Of a stretch of DNA of 64,000 nucleotides, positions 46,761-58,381 are shown one piece after another. Origin of the DNA: Linderina pennispora (Eukaryota; Kickxellomycota; Kickxellomycetes; Kickxellales; Kickxellaceae). The translations under genes were made by a program, and so were the position numbers. The DNA is taken from the NCBI RefSeq assembly GCF_002104995.1, contig NW_024468251.1, positions 1,645,612-1,709,611 on the forward strand, in the 5' to 3' direction. Below the pieces are notes generated by a model. It was not told the DNA's origin. It made no database searches and saw only the letters and a program-made list of their open reading frames with translations. Numbering within the stretch: the stretch's first letter is position 1; every line of letters starts with the position of its first letter.

Positions 46761-47485
46761 CTAGTTCTTCTCGGCCTGCTTGTTGGCATTCCACAGCCGC
46801 GCAAAGTAGTTGGTCAGGCCGACATCGGTCGTGTTGATTCTCCACGCGCCAAACATCGACAGGCCCGTGATTGCCACCAGCGCGTACTTGAGCACCCGGC
46901 CGACCACCGGCCAGCGGCGCGGGTGGAAGTAGTCCGCCAGCGCCTGCCCGAACCCCATGTACGCGTGGATTGGCAGCACTATGCCCATCAGCATGTCGTT
47001 GATCGGATGCGCCCCGTACACCATCGCCGTCACAATGATCGGCGCCGAAATCACCGACAGCGCCCGCTCGTTCATCCAGTGGTACGACCCGTGCATCCGG
47101 TGCGCCGGCGGCTGCGGCACAGCTACCAAGATATCTTACTGATTAGCCGCACAGCTGAGATAGGGCGCGCGAGCCTGTATACCTTTGCTCGATTAAAAAA
47201 AAAAAACTCACCTTGCGGGTTCGGCACGTCATCGCCAAACAGCGCCTTCGGGGCGGTGGCCTTGAACAGCAGAGGGCGGGCTAACAAAAGAAAAGACAGC
47301 AGCGTCCCATGTTCGTATTAGCTTTTGCCCAACAGCGCGCTTTCTGATTTCGCGTGTGAAGCGAGGAAATAATAGCTGTCGCTTTCAGCCCGTAAATTCT
47401 ATTGCTTACCAGTGTGAATGCCAGCGACGCGCTGCGAAGCAACAGCCGAGCGGCGGGCGAGCAGAGAAAAGGCAGTCCGGTTCAT
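46761..47485 (-). CDS. SDH4: Succinate dehydrogenase membrane anchor (cytochrome b small subunit)
   Basis: Small membrane anchor of mitochondrial complex II; with SDH3 it holds haem b and the ubiquinone site. Three exons with good GT-AG borders: 47485-47410, 47280-47212 and 47122-46761; introns 47281-47409 (129 nt) and 47123-47211 (89 nt), both phase 1. Exon 1 encodes a mitochondrial presequence (MNRTAFSLLARRSAVASQRVAG). The mature protein has HGSYHWMNERALSV, then IVLPIHAYMGFGQALADYF, in which the histidine is the family's haem ligand and the D-Y pair is near the quinone site, and a third helix LKYALVAITGLSMFG. About 168 residues; no frame break. Its stop is 119 bases from the SNF5 stop (convergent). 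Confidence 0.9.
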
Positions 47486-47789
47486 TGCAGAGTCTAATCG
47501 AAACAAAAACAGTGCTGTGGTAGAAAAAAAAAGAGTATAAATAAAAGTGAGTTTTTGCTGGAAAACGAAGAGATAATCAGTTTGGGCGCTTATCGGAGGT
47601 TTTTCCAGCTTTACTTCCGAGGCCTGGCGGGGGTGGCCTGCGCGGGGAGGTCTCAAAAAATTACACGGCACGATAAGCTCGCTTGAGCCGGAACAGCGAT
47701 TTACACAAAACACAAGAACCTGGGCCAGAATGGATAAGCCTTGGCCATGTCGGATTTGGCCGGAGCTGGGCCTTTTGCAGGCTCCTTCT

Positions 47790-48728
47790 TTAATGGCCGC
47801 CGGTGGTGGGCAGTCCCATCCTGACCTTGAACGTATCGTACACGAACCACTGCATGGCGGTCAGGGTTCCGATCATAAAGATCCTGGGCGCCAGGCCGGT
47901 CCAGACGCCCTTGAAGCCGAGGCCGCGCAAAATCCCGGCGACGGCGGCCGCGGTGCCCTGGCCCTGTTCCTTGACCACGTTGTTGAGCTTTGAGACAACA
48001 GTGTCTGCCGGATGGGACACGACCGCGCACAGAATGCCCGCCATGTACCCAGCGGCAAAGGTAACCGCGAGCTGCTGGCTCTTCGAGTACGAGTCCTTGG
48101 GCTTGCCGAGAACGCGCGTGTAGATGCCGGCGACGATGTTCTCAAACGACGCAAACTTGACCATGGTGTACGGGATCTGGCGCAGCCAGAGCGGCACCAG
48201 GCCCTTGTAGAAGCCGTTTATGCCCTCGCGCTGGTAGATCTTGGCGAGCCCGCCCGCGAAGCTGGAGGCGAACGGCGTCGCTGCCGTCTGCATTCTGACC
48301 TTGAGCGCCTCCATCGGGCACAGCATAAAGTCGGTGAAGAACTCGGCTGTCGCGGAGGCTGAGAGATAGAGCGACGTCTTGTACCGGCTGGCTGCCCTTT
48401 CGCCGACAATGTTGCTGTATGTGTACTTGAAGAACTCGTAGAACCCGTACTTGCCCATGCCCTGCAGCGAGTAGCCGACAAATGTCGGTGTGCCGCCGAG
48501 GAACAGCCCCTTGACGCCCTCTTTGGCCGCTACCTTGCGCAGCCCGTCGAATATGCCCGTGTATGCTTTCTTATCTACCTGAATACGGCACTTTATCATG
48601 TCGATTGGTGTCATCGAAAAGTGCGTTGTGCCGCATGCCAGGATGCCGCCCATGCCGCATGCCATGAAGTATCTGGGCGAGTTCACCTCGATCGTCGAGC
48701 GCGCAATGAATGGCTTGCTCTGTGTCAT
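47790..48728 (-). CDS. PIC2: Mitochondrial phosphate/copper carrier, PIC2 type
   Basis: An intact 312-residue inner-membrane carrier with three repeats of the SLC25 family. Signature motifs are TPIDMIKCRIQ, CPMEALKVRMQ and HPADTVVSKLN, one per repeat. It resembles PIC2/SLC25A3 more than yeast MIR1: GKYGFYEFFKYTYS, SASATAEFFTDFMLCPMEA, LVPLWLRQIPYTMVKF and the end segment MIGTLTAMQWFVYDTFKV. Function: import of phosphate (with a proton) for ATP synthesis, and in PIC2-type carriers also copper for cytochrome oxidase. Start ATG at 48728; TAA at 47790. No intron. Same strand as SDH4 and separated from it by 304 bases, which hold the SDH4 promoter. Confidence 0.9.
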   Translation of the reverse strand: MTQSKPFIARSTIEVNSPRYFMACGMGGILACGTTHFSMTPIDMIKCRIQVDKKAYTGIFDGLRKVAAKEGVKGLFLGGTPTFVGYSLQGMGKYGFYEFFKYTYSNIVGERAASRYKTSLYLSASATAEFFTDFMLCPMEALKVRMQTAATPFASSFAGGLAKIYQREGINGFYKGLVPLWLRQIPYTMVKFASFENIVAGIYTRVLGKPKDSYSKSQQLAVTFAAGYMAGILCAVVSHPADTVVSKLNNVVKEQGQGTAAAVAGILRGLGFKGVWTGLAPRIFMIGTLTAMQWFVYDTFKVRMGLPTTGGH

Positions 48729-48897
48729 TGTTGTAGATGGTGTTGCAGTGTGGTATTAGGATTCTTTTTGGGTTGTGCTGTAGAACAAATGGTGTCTTGG
48801 GAGGGGCCTTTTAAAAGCCTCTGTCAAAAGCCCAGGCTCCTTGACTCGCAGGAGTCTCCTGCGGTGGGGGGATATCTACCAGAGCTCCTTGATAAAG

Positions 48898-51800
48898 TCA
48901 AGAATTGGCTTCTAGCACTGCCGAATATACCCACCACCCAGTCGTGGAATCCGGTGACGTAGATTGTGCTCCGTCGGCGGAATGCGGTCCCCCGCGCATA
49001 GGCTTGATCCGGGACTTGCCGCGAACCCGGACCCTGGGACCGCTGTGCAGTGTGCTTGTTTCTTTCCCACCAACCAGCGTTATGTCCAGCGGATGTGCGA
49101 CGCCCGTCGACTCCGAGGGTGAAGCAGAGGACTGTTGTAGTGCCGCTGCTATTGTCGTTTCGGTGGGGAGCAGCGGTGCTGCTGCTATCGGCTGCACATG
49201 CATGTCCAGTGGCGGCGGTGACTGCATCTCGAGGTAATCTGACGCAACGTACAGCAATATTGCAGTCACGGTCAGGTAAAGGAATACCTTGATTACCCAT
49301 TTAATCGCCCGCCAGAGCGTGTTCAGCACACCTCGGCCTGCATCCCTGCTCAGTGCGTGCCCCGACACTATCTCTTCCTCCAAGCAGTGCATCGGTCTCG
49401 GTTGCTGGCTCTTGCTGCTGCTGCTGCTGCTGCTGCTGCGGGACTTCGGCCGCTCCGTTATCCTCAGTCATCTCCACAATCATCGGCGACCCTGATGCAG
49501 TCGTAGCAGGGCTGATATCGTCCCGCTCCTCGTCCTCGGCCTCAGACGCTGAAAGAGAAAAGGAGAGGCTTGCTGCCGAGTCCTTCGATGCAAGTTTTCT
49601 GACTCCGTTGACAGCTGGCTCGGTCTCGACGTACCTGGAAACCAGCTCTCTGGGCGGCTCTGGCGTGTACAGCTGGAGCGCCAGCGAGCTGTCCAGCGAC
49701 AGATACAGGCGATGGGTTGCCAGCAGCGTGCTGTCCGCCGACAGGTTCAATCGGGCACGATACCGTGTCTGTGCCGACGAGCACTGGCTGCGCCATCCTC
49801 CATGAGGCCGATGACGGCACGGCGAGCGACAGCCTGGTGCTGCTCAGCAGGTGTCTGGACCGCCGCGCAAACCTCACATGGGCCACCTTGTCCAGGTCGA
49901 CGCTCAAGTCTGCCATGCGGCTATCGCTCAGATCGAGCAAGGGGAGAGGCAGCGGCAGGATGGCTTTGTCTCGGACGTCGGGCAGCGAGGCGGAAAACAC
50001 ACATTTCACAGTGTCCACTGCCACCTCATCACCGAGCGCCGCCTCCGCGCTGCTGTTTGTTGTACGGATGGGCAGGACCACAAGCATCTGCGATCCGGTG
50101 ATTAGCGGCGCAAGTGGAGTGCTACCATTGTCGCCCGAGACATTGACATGGTCCAGCACCCACAGGCTCGAGTCCGAGATCGCCGGCGTGCGGATGGCTA
50201 GACAGGCGGTGCGCGTTGAGGACCCCGGTAGTGGCTGCCGCATCTGCACAAACCACGGGTCCAGTGAGGTGAGTGTACACACCAGCGTAACCGTCGCCAT
50301 CAGCCCGGCTGCAGCAGGCGACCCAGACGCCATGCTGACATCGATATCCAGCTGCGACGGGCAGATGCACGGCAGCTCTGACGCCTCAAAGCTGCTCAAT
50401 GCACTAGCTAGTCGCAGATGCTGCGCAGACGGCGACTGCGATACTCCCTGCCGGATGATATCCACGACAAAGTACTCCTGCCCAGCGCCGTTGAGTGCCG
50501 ACAGCGCCTCAGACACGGATGCATCGTGGTCAGCTAAAGACGCAGATACCCACAGGTCAGACATGTTGTCAACAGTCACCTTGGCGCCAGCGCTGCTGGA
50601 CGTGGTGGGCAGCGAGATAATGCGCTCAGGAACCGCCAGGCAGACACGGTCTGTCAGCTGCATTCCACGCACGCCAACCCCTATTTGGGTCGTGGACTCG
50701 ACCTCAAGCACGATGGGCGAGGCAGAGCCTACAGTTGCCGGGACCCACACGCGCAGAGACGAAGGGTTGCTCTTGTCGACGGCCCAGAGCGGCGTCTGAA
50801 CCAGATCCACTGCTTTCAATGATCACCGACTTGTGCTGGTAGCCGACACTCAACAGCGGCTGCCTTTCCTGCAGTGCTAATGCAGCCTGGTATCATCAGC
50901 TGAAGCGCAGCAAAGTCGATGCTGACCGATTCAGGCCACTGGGCAGCCGACGATGCGTCGCCAGCAGTCTCCAAGGACAGTACTACTCGGGTCAGCAGCC
51001 CCAGAGACTGCGGGCAGACCCTGACTCTGACATCCACGCTGTCAACCACTGGCTTGCCAGCAGCCACAGCAACTGGCTTGGCCAGCGCCTCGAAGACTCG
51101 ATCTGTGGACAGCCTAGCCGCAGGCTCGTCCGACCTGGCTCGCACACTGTTGCTGGGTGTGGTGCTCGCCGACATGATGGTCTCGAGTCCAAACAGCTCC
51201 GCCGGGGGCGCCAGCGGCTTACGTGGAACCAGCTGCTCGTCTCCCTTTTCATCTGCCGGAGCCTGCACTGGCTCATCGATGGGCTGGCAGTACTCAACCA
51301 AGCGCGGCGACCACGCCAGCGTAACCATGTCAATGGACTTTAGCCTGTATGTAGTCAGCTCGGTCTTGGAGTAGTCAAATCCCTCGGCTCTGGTCTGGTC
51401 CTGCGCGAACGCGTCCCACTCCTGCCGCTTGCCATTGACCTTGGCTGCCACTGGCTGCGGTGAGCCAAACTCGTCAACCTGTATGCTGACAGGGGGCGCA
51501 TATGTGGCCAGGTCATCGGCGGTCTCGTCAATGTGTCTCTGCAGCCTCCGGTCAAGCAGCATATCCGAGTCCTGGCAGAGCTGCTGCATCAGGTCGTCGC
51601 GACCCGGCTGTGTGTCCGAATCGTCTGTTGACAGCCATCCATGGGCAGTGGTGCTTGTCGGCTTGCCCTTTCGTCCGATAGCCTCAGCAGACGCAAGGCG
51701 CGCGTCCATGACACGCGAGCCCGTCGGCTCACTGCGTGATGGCTGTGTCATCCGGATCCGGTAGAAGCAGCCGTCGCCAGGGAGACCCTGTGGCGAGAAC

Positions 51801-53789
51801 TCTGGCAGCGGCCCACGGCAGATCCCGGCTCGGCGCATTGTGCTGGGCGCATCGCTCATATCGACCTTCATCACTCGTCTGCGAGGTGTCGTTAGCATGT
51901 CTGGTGTAAGGTCATTGGGGCTAGGGAAGCTGAGCAGCACTATGTCATCGCCGTCATCGCCTAGTAGCGTGCGGCGGTGTGGCAAGCGAATGCAGACTCG
52001 GGTGTTCAGGGAGCGAGGCAGTCCATGGAGGGTAACTGATCCTGACTCCCACGGGAATATGGTCATGGCTGAGGCAGATGCCATTGGCGAGTTCGCTGCG
52101 TGCTCATTCACCGGCGACTTATCGCTAGCAGCTGGCTGGGCTGGGAGTGAGAACCAGACCGAAATCTGAACCCGCCGGGGCTCCCGGATGCGTGCCACAA
52201 ATACTCCACGCTGGTCGTCAGTATCAAACACGCACAGACTCGAGCTGCCCTCGCTACCACCGATTGCCTGGCTCCACTGCGAGCCCATGCCCAGCGACTC
52301 GGGCTCCTTGAGCACCGGCTGCTGCTCCGTCAGCACAGTATCAAGAGAGTGGGGTGCTGAGCGATGGCTAGCAAAGCCCATCGACGAGTGCGCCCGCATA
52401 CTGCCCGGCATGCCGGGATCGCGGAACATGTCTGCCAGCGACCGTCTCGGGGAGCGCCAGTGCCTATCACGCTGGCAGGACGGCCAGGCGACGAACAGGC
52501 AAAGGGGCTGTCCTCGGTGAACGATGTCGAGCGACGGCGCGACAGCGTGCTTGGCATGACCGAGGCATGGTCTGGACCATAGATGGCAGCACGGTCTGTA
52601 GCACGGGCGCGGGCACGCGAGTAGCTGGCCTGGGTGTGCGACTCGTAGTGCGATGAGCCGCTGCTGCTTGGGCGCTGCTCCTGCTGCCCGGCCTGCTATC
52701 GCCATTCGCGCGGCGCTGGGGCGCAGGCGCTGGCGGGGGCGGCGGGTATGGCGAAACCTCGCTGATATGGAACACGGGAGCGCCGCGCTGTTTCGGGTCC
52801 TGCGGCTTACGCACCGGCGTCGTCATCGGGGTCGTGTCGAGGTCTGGCATCTGCGACACCCACTCGTCGGCGAGCGGCTGCGGCGGAATCCCCGGGGACG
52901 TCGCTGGCGATGCAGGCACCGACACCACAGACTCGGCGTAATCGGCGCTGCCATCGACCAGCGAGAACTCGGCTCGCTCTATGGTGGGCCAGGCCCCCTG
53001 GTCCGGGTCCTGGGGATCGCCAACACATAGCAGATCCACGCACTGTTCGCCCTGGTGCAAAACATGCACCAGGGCGTCCATGCGCACCCGCACCCGCGGC
53101 TCCGACTCCTGCTGGAACCTGACCTTGCGTCGACTAGCACGCTGCTGATCCAGCAGCGGCGGCACGACCTTTGCGTCAAGCTTCAGGCTCTTGACAAAAT
53201 AGGCCGCCTTGCTGCTGCCCGAGGCATTGTTTGTATGCGAGGACATGTATGTGTGTGCAGATGTCACGCTGCGCATGGAGGCTCGCGACTCGGGCCTCCT
53301 ATCTCCCGCATACCCGGGCGACGGGAACTCGCTCGGCGACTGGCCGCCTGGGAACCCGCCTGGTACGTGGCTGGCGCTGCTGGGTGTAGTATTGCCATTG
53401 TCGGCACTGGGCCTCCGCGTATTGTGCTGCTCTCTGGTAAACACCTGCAGCAGCGACTCCGGCGCACCCCTCGGGTTCAGCCGGCTCGGCATCGTCGGCG
53501 TGTAGCTTGCGTCGGACAGCCGGCGGCCGGCTGTGCGAGGAATCCCGCTAGGCGACGACGACGACCGCATCGTGCTCCACTGCGCTGGCGCCGGTGCGCT
53601 GCGGTTGGGCGCCGGCCCGGTCATGGTCATTCGGCGACGCCTGTCAGCGAGTGACTGGGTTGGCGGGGGTTGGGTGCTGCTACTACCAGCTGCCCTGCTG
53701 CTCGCAGTAGTGCTCCGGCTCGGCAGCGTGCGCTCCCTGGCCAGCTGCGACCTTGCTCTCGGCGGCGGCGGGTTATACCAATTGGACAT
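48898..53789 (-). CDS. Large unknown protein with one C-terminal membrane segment
   Basis: I do not recognise this gene. With several extra bases discounted (for example two within 20 bases near 50830) it encodes about 1,620 residues. Start ATG at 53789 (MSNWYNPPPPRARSQLARER). The first third is disordered and rich in Ser, Pro and Arg (RPESRASMRSVTSAHTY, YPPPPPAPAPQRR). The middle and second half contain beta-strand-like segments with mixed charged and hydrophobic residues, such as RVQISVWFSLPAQ, VDVRVRVCPQSLGLLTRVVL and GLMATVTLVCTLTS, suggesting repeated beta-sandwich domains. A polyQ stretch (49411-49441) and an acidic Ser-rich segment follow. Near the C-terminus is one strong membrane helix, KVFLYLTVTAILLYVASDYL (49300-49230), then about 110 residues ending VLEANS. 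It looks like a single-pass membrane protein with a large N-terminal region, probably cytosolic since no signal peptide is seen. Confidence 0.65.
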
Positions 53790-54274
53790 TAGGAGTGAAT
53801 TTATAACGAGGGTAGAAGTAGAAAATTAATACTGGAGTGGGTAGAAAGACAGCAGTGCACGGACAGCCACGGGCTGCATGTTTGCCTGTATGTGGGGCGG
53901 CTGTTTCACTCCCCGGCCAAACTGCACAACAGGCGGCATGTAGTGGCGCAAAATAATCAAATCAGCGAGTGTCTCTATCAGTGGCCATCCAGAACAGACC
54001 GATCTGCCAGTGTGTGATGCAGTTCAAGACATGAAATCACAGCCGTAGCATGTGGAGCTCGGGCGTGACCAGCGCTCCGTATCCATGGCCAGGTGCTCCG
54101 TACGCACAGGGTGTAGCTCCGAAGATGGCAACCGTGCCTTTGCTCTCCTCTGGTTGAGGATCACCAGCCGCATATAAAACCCGTGGTCTGCAGACCGCCA
54201 CCCGGCTCTTTTTCTCTCTATCTCTACTCTGCTCTGAACGCTACAATTAAGATACTTGTTGCCCTCCACCAACA
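53790..54274. other. Divergent promoter region, unknown gene / SDR
   Basis: 485 bases between divergent starts. A TATAAAA word at 54173 serves the SDR gene. No coding frame supported. Confidence 0.5.
54173..54179 (+). promoter_or_regulatory. TATA-like box of SDR gene
   Basis: TATAAAA 102 bases upstream of the ATG at 54275, followed by a C/T-rich stretch (CTCTTTTTCTCTCTATCTC). Position and context are typical of a fungal core promoter. Confidence 0.5.
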
Positions 54275-55087
54275 ATGGACATTCAGTCTCTCTTCTCTAT
54301 CAGCGGCAAGATTGCTGTGGTTACCGGTGGTGGCAGCGGAGTTGGCTACATGATCTCCGAGGGGTTTGTCAAGAACGGCGCCAAGGTCTACATCGTCAGT
54401 CGCAAGGCTGCCGTGCTGGAAAAGGCGGCCGCCACGCTGAACGCGATGGGGCCCGGCCAATGCATCGCACTGCCGGGCGATCTGCAGGATGTGGGCAGGG
54501 TCGCCGAGCTGGGGGCCGAGCTGGCGGAGCTGGAGCCCAGCGGCATCGACATTCTGGTCAACAACTCTGGCGCCAACTGGGCCACTAGGGACTTGGCTTC
54601 ATATCCGGACTCGGCATGGACCAAGGTGCTGGGTCTCAACCTGCAGCGCGTGTTTACCATGACGCAGCAGCTGCTGCCGTTGCTCGAGAGGCGCGGCACC
54701 AGGGACGACCCGTCGCGGATCATCAACATCGGCTCGATCAACGGCTTGACGGTCACCCATCTTATAACTCCTGCGTACTCGGCATCCAAGGCTGGCGTCC
54801 ACCACCTGACAAGGGTGCTGGCGGCAAACCTGGGCGGCAAGCATGTCACTGCCAATGCCATTGCGCCAGGGCCGTTCGAGTCGCATATGATGGCGGCGAC
54901 GCTGAAGAATGAGGGCAGCAAGATCGTCAGTGGCATTCCCTCGGGGCGTATTGGTAGGCCGTCCGACATTGCTGGGCTGTGCGTCATGCTCAGCTCCCGC
55001 GGCGGATCGTATATCAACGGCGCTGTCATCCCGCTCGACGGCGGCAGCACTATCGCCAACCAGACCTACGACCACGCCAAGCTATAG
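54275..55087 (+). CDS. Short-chain dehydrogenase/reductase (classical SDR)
   Basis: An intact 270-residue NAD(P)H-dependent oxidoreductase without intron or frame break. The Rossmann motif TGGGSGVG is at residues 17-24. A basic S-R-K after the second strand (VSRKAAVL, about 41-48) favours NADPH. NNSGA at about 95-99, a catalytic Ser in NIGSING (about 148), and Y-S-A-S-K (Tyr about 164, Lys about 168) form the active site; the loop IAPGPFESHM and C-terminal GGSYINGAVIPLDGG close the fold. The sequence is closest in style to RhlG/3-oxoacyl-ACP-reductase-like SDRs; substrate is unknown. No targeting signal is obvious. It has its own TATA box, so it is independently transcribed and divergent from the unknown gene at 48898. 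Confidence 0.85.
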   Translation: MDIQSLFSISGKIAVVTGGGSGVGYMISEGFVKNGAKVYIVSRKAAVLEKAAATLNAMGPGQCIALPGDLQDVGRVAELGAELAELEPSGIDILVNNSGANWATRDLASYPDSAWTKVLGLNLQRVFTMTQQLLPLLERRGTRDDPSRIINIGSINGLTVTHLITPAYSASKAGVHHLTRVLAANLGGKHVTANAIAPGPFESHMMAATLKNEGSKIVSGIPSGRIGRPSDIAGLCVMLSSRGGSYINGAVIPLDGGSTIANQTYDHAKL

Positions 55088-55293
55088 GCCCTGGCTCAGG
55101 CTGCCGCAGGTCACGCTAGCAAGCAATTGGCAAACTGCCCAATCGGGGCGGCCGCTTCAGGGTTGGGCCATCATCTATTTACAAGCGAAAAGTTGCTCGC
55201 AGGCCTCGCGCCTTGCCCCCGAAACCTGTCAGTTCCCAGCACGCCTTTCACCTCTCTATATTTTCGTAGTATTAATTGCTTCCCCCAGCACTT

Positions 55294-58200
55294 ATGAAGG
55301 CAGTTGGCGAAGAAAAGTTTGACTTTACAGCGGTGCAGGAGGTCTGGCTCTCGTGGGCCGACACAAAGGCCAGCGATGCCTGCCTAGTAGCAGCCCTCCG
55401 CAACCAGGCGCTGCGGCCCTACCTACAGCCAGCCTCGCTTTACACACAAAACACAGCCAAATGCAGCTGCAATTCGAAGGACGCAAAAGGAGCGGCGGCT
55501 CTTTCTCGGTGGACGCATTCATGCGGCAAATGCTCTTTGGGTGCACTGCCGACAGCTGTCCGTTCGGCGTTCTGCGGCAGCAACACAAGGTTTGCCAGGA
55601 CGAAAAGTCAGCCGGGCCGCGGCAGAGATCTTGGCGATGGACTTGGCAGTGCGTGCAATGGAGAGCCCTGGCATCAAGGAGTACCAGCCGCACGAGGAGG
55701 CGCTGCTACGCAATGATGCCAGAGCAGGGCAGCAGAGGAACGAGGTGCTTGGCACAACATTTGCCTCGGTGCTAATACAGAATCTCCAGGCGCTTCTGGG
55801 CACACGCGAGCATGGCCATAAAATGGATATTGCTGCTGCAGAGTTCACCGGGACGAGGCCCGAGGCACTCGGCAGTCCACGGTACACTGCACCGCCAGTG
55901 GTTGTTGGTGCTGGCCCGGTTGTCAAATCTGCAGCAGCTAATGCAACGGACACGCTGCAGCAGGTATTGCGACCTCGCTCCACGCCAATGGAAGGGTTCT
56001 TGCCAGCCGAGCTGCTTGTGTGCGACAAGGATGGTGACCCCCACATGGTTGTGACACGGCTTGATCGCAGGTCAGCTCCGGTTGTAGCAAGCGCTGGTGG
56101 AAAGCTGCTCCGCAATACGCTGGAAGGTGGTGCTGGCCTCGCCGAAGCTGCTATCGCAATGTTTTGTTGCAGAAAAGGATGCGCTGGCTACCGATACCGA
56201 GCCAGCACTGCGCTTTGCTAGTGTGTTTGAGCAGCAGCAGGAGCAGCAGACGACGGCGGCGGCGGCGGCGGCGGCGAGCGCTGAGCTGATCGGGACCGTG
56301 TATCGGGCATTGGATATATGTCTGACCAAAATCGAGCGGCGCCTGCCTGTGACCAAAGAAATCGTTGGGCCTACAGGCCGTGTGCTGGCGCTAGCGGCAC
56401 TGTTCCTGGCTGTGATCGGCCGGCAGCGACAGCGCCTACACGGATACCAGTACAAGCTGCAGGCGTTGAATGTCTGTCTAGCTCACGCAATGGCTAAGCT
56501 GATATTCCCCAGCGGTCTGGGTCGACCTTTGTCGCTGATGACCGAGCCAGGGCCGAGTGGACCGAGTGGTGGGCGCGAGCCCCGGCGTTTGTGGTGCGCT
56601 TCTGGATCGACGTGCTTGAGCAGGAGGCCTGTGATGCAGTTGGCGCGCTGGTTGGCTGCGCCAGCAGCAGCACGATGATCGACCGGCTCATTCGAGATGA
56701 CCCAGTCCGGTGGCTCGGGCCGCTGGAGTTGCTGCGCATTCTCGCCGGTGCCAACGACCAGCTGCTCTCGTACGCGTACAGGTTCACGAACCGCTTGCAG
56801 ACGGCCAAGGAGAACCACATCTGGCAAGGAGGAGTTCCATAGCCCGCGTATCCTGGCCCACTTTGACCTGAAGCGCGAGATCCAGCAGTGGGTCCAGCGC
56901 AAGGAAGATGCCCTGAGTCCGTTCGCTTACCCGTTCCTCTTTGGTACCGACGATAAGGCCCAGCTGCTTGCGCTCGAGTCCCACGCGCGTATGAAGATCC
57001 GGTATCTCAGTGCCCACGACCGCCAGGCGGAGGGCGTGCAGAATCAGCGGGTGCTGCATATCGATGCGCATGCCGAGCAGCTTGTGCGGCCCAACTTTGA
57101 GCCCGAGTGGCCTCTGCTCACATCAAATCGCTCGGCTGTGGCCGATGCTAATAATCCGTATCTGGTTCTAGCGGTCCGCCGCGACAGGCTGGTCCAGGAT
57201 GCAATGGACATGTTGCAGCTCGGGCTGAGTCGTGTGCGCTTCCCATTCAAGGTCAGGTTTGTTGCCAGCGGGGAGGACGGCGTCGACATGGGCGGTGTGC
57301 AGAAGGAGTTCTTCTCTCAGCTCATGCCCCAGCTGCTATCGCCAAGCCAGGGGCTGTTCACGCAGACCGGCGGGTATGTCTGGCCCGACGCAGCCTCGCC
57401 CCACGAGTTGTCGGATTTCGAGCTAGTTGGCGTGTTCCTGGGCATTGCCTTTGCCAACGGCATCACTCTTGGCACCGCTGTCGCTCCCCTGGCACCGCTG
57501 CTGGTGAGCCAGCTCGCCTACAAGCCGGAGGACCCCATGCGGTGGCCCATCGACGTGCTGATGCGCCGCATGAATCGGACCTTCCCTGAGCTGGTGCATG
57601 GCCTGCAGCAGCTGCTCGAGTGGAGTGAGGAGGATGGCTCTGTGGAGGACGTGTTTTGCCGCACATTCGATGTAACCGTGCCCGGACCCACTGGGAATCT
57701 GGCAGGCACGGCGCGGTGCGGCCGAGCTCGAGAGTATCGTCGAGCAAAGCCGCCAGTCGCTGCTTCCGCCGTTCGACCACCTTCCGCTCCCAGCGGTCGA
57801 CTCGCTCAGCGCAACAGACGGGTCAGTGACATTCCCGCTGATTTCTGGCGGCAGCGACATCGAGGTGACTGCATCGAACCGCACCGAGTACGTCCAGCGC
57901 TACCTGCAGTTCATTGGGTTTGAGCATGCGCGTGCCCAGATCGATGCCCTTCGTCGAGGCTTCATTCGAGCTGCCGACGGCGTCATCTACCGCATGGCAC
58001 ATGCCTGGGAGCTGATCGAATGGCTAACGCCGTCCGACAGTGAGATCGATCCGTATGAGCTGGAGCGGATTGCCAGCTACGACGATGAGTACTCCAGCTC
58101 GCATATCCGTGGTTGAGCGTTTCTGGGACATTGTGCACACGTTTGACCAGCGCCAGATGCGCCAGCTTCTGAGCTTTGTCACTGCCTCGGACCGGATCCC

Positions 58201-58381
58201 CCTGGGCGGATACAGAAACATCACCTTTGTTGTCCAGCGCAACGGACCTGATACCGACAGGCTGCCGACGGCGTTGACGTGTTTCGGCAGATTGTTGCTG
58301 CCTGCGTACAAGACCCAGGACAAGCTCCGAGAACGGCTGCTTACTGCCATAGAGAATGCATCCGGATTCGGGCTGGTCTGA
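55294..58381 (+). CDS. AZUL-HECT E3 ubiquitin ligase (UBE3A/E6AP-like)
   Basis: An E3 ligase of about 1,020 residues that takes ubiquitin onto its own cysteine before passing it to substrate. Start ATG at 55294 (MKAVGEEKFDFTAVQEVW). When two extra bases near 55570 and 55603 are discounted, the N-terminal region shows GCTADSC then PFGVCGS followed by RAAAEILAMDLAVRAM: the C-x4-C-x4-C spacing of the AZUL zinc finger of UBE3A. A helical middle region carries a Q/A-rich insert (56230-56280). The HECT domain spans about 57160-58381: FPFKVRFVASGEDGVDMGGV, QKEFFSQLMPQLLSP, LVGVFLGIAFANGI and the catalytic loop LPTALTCFGRLLLPAY (Cys codon 58280-58282), ending ENASGFGLV. Multiple single-base insertions. 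Substrates unknown. Located 206 bases after the SDR gene on the same strand. Confidence 0.85.
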
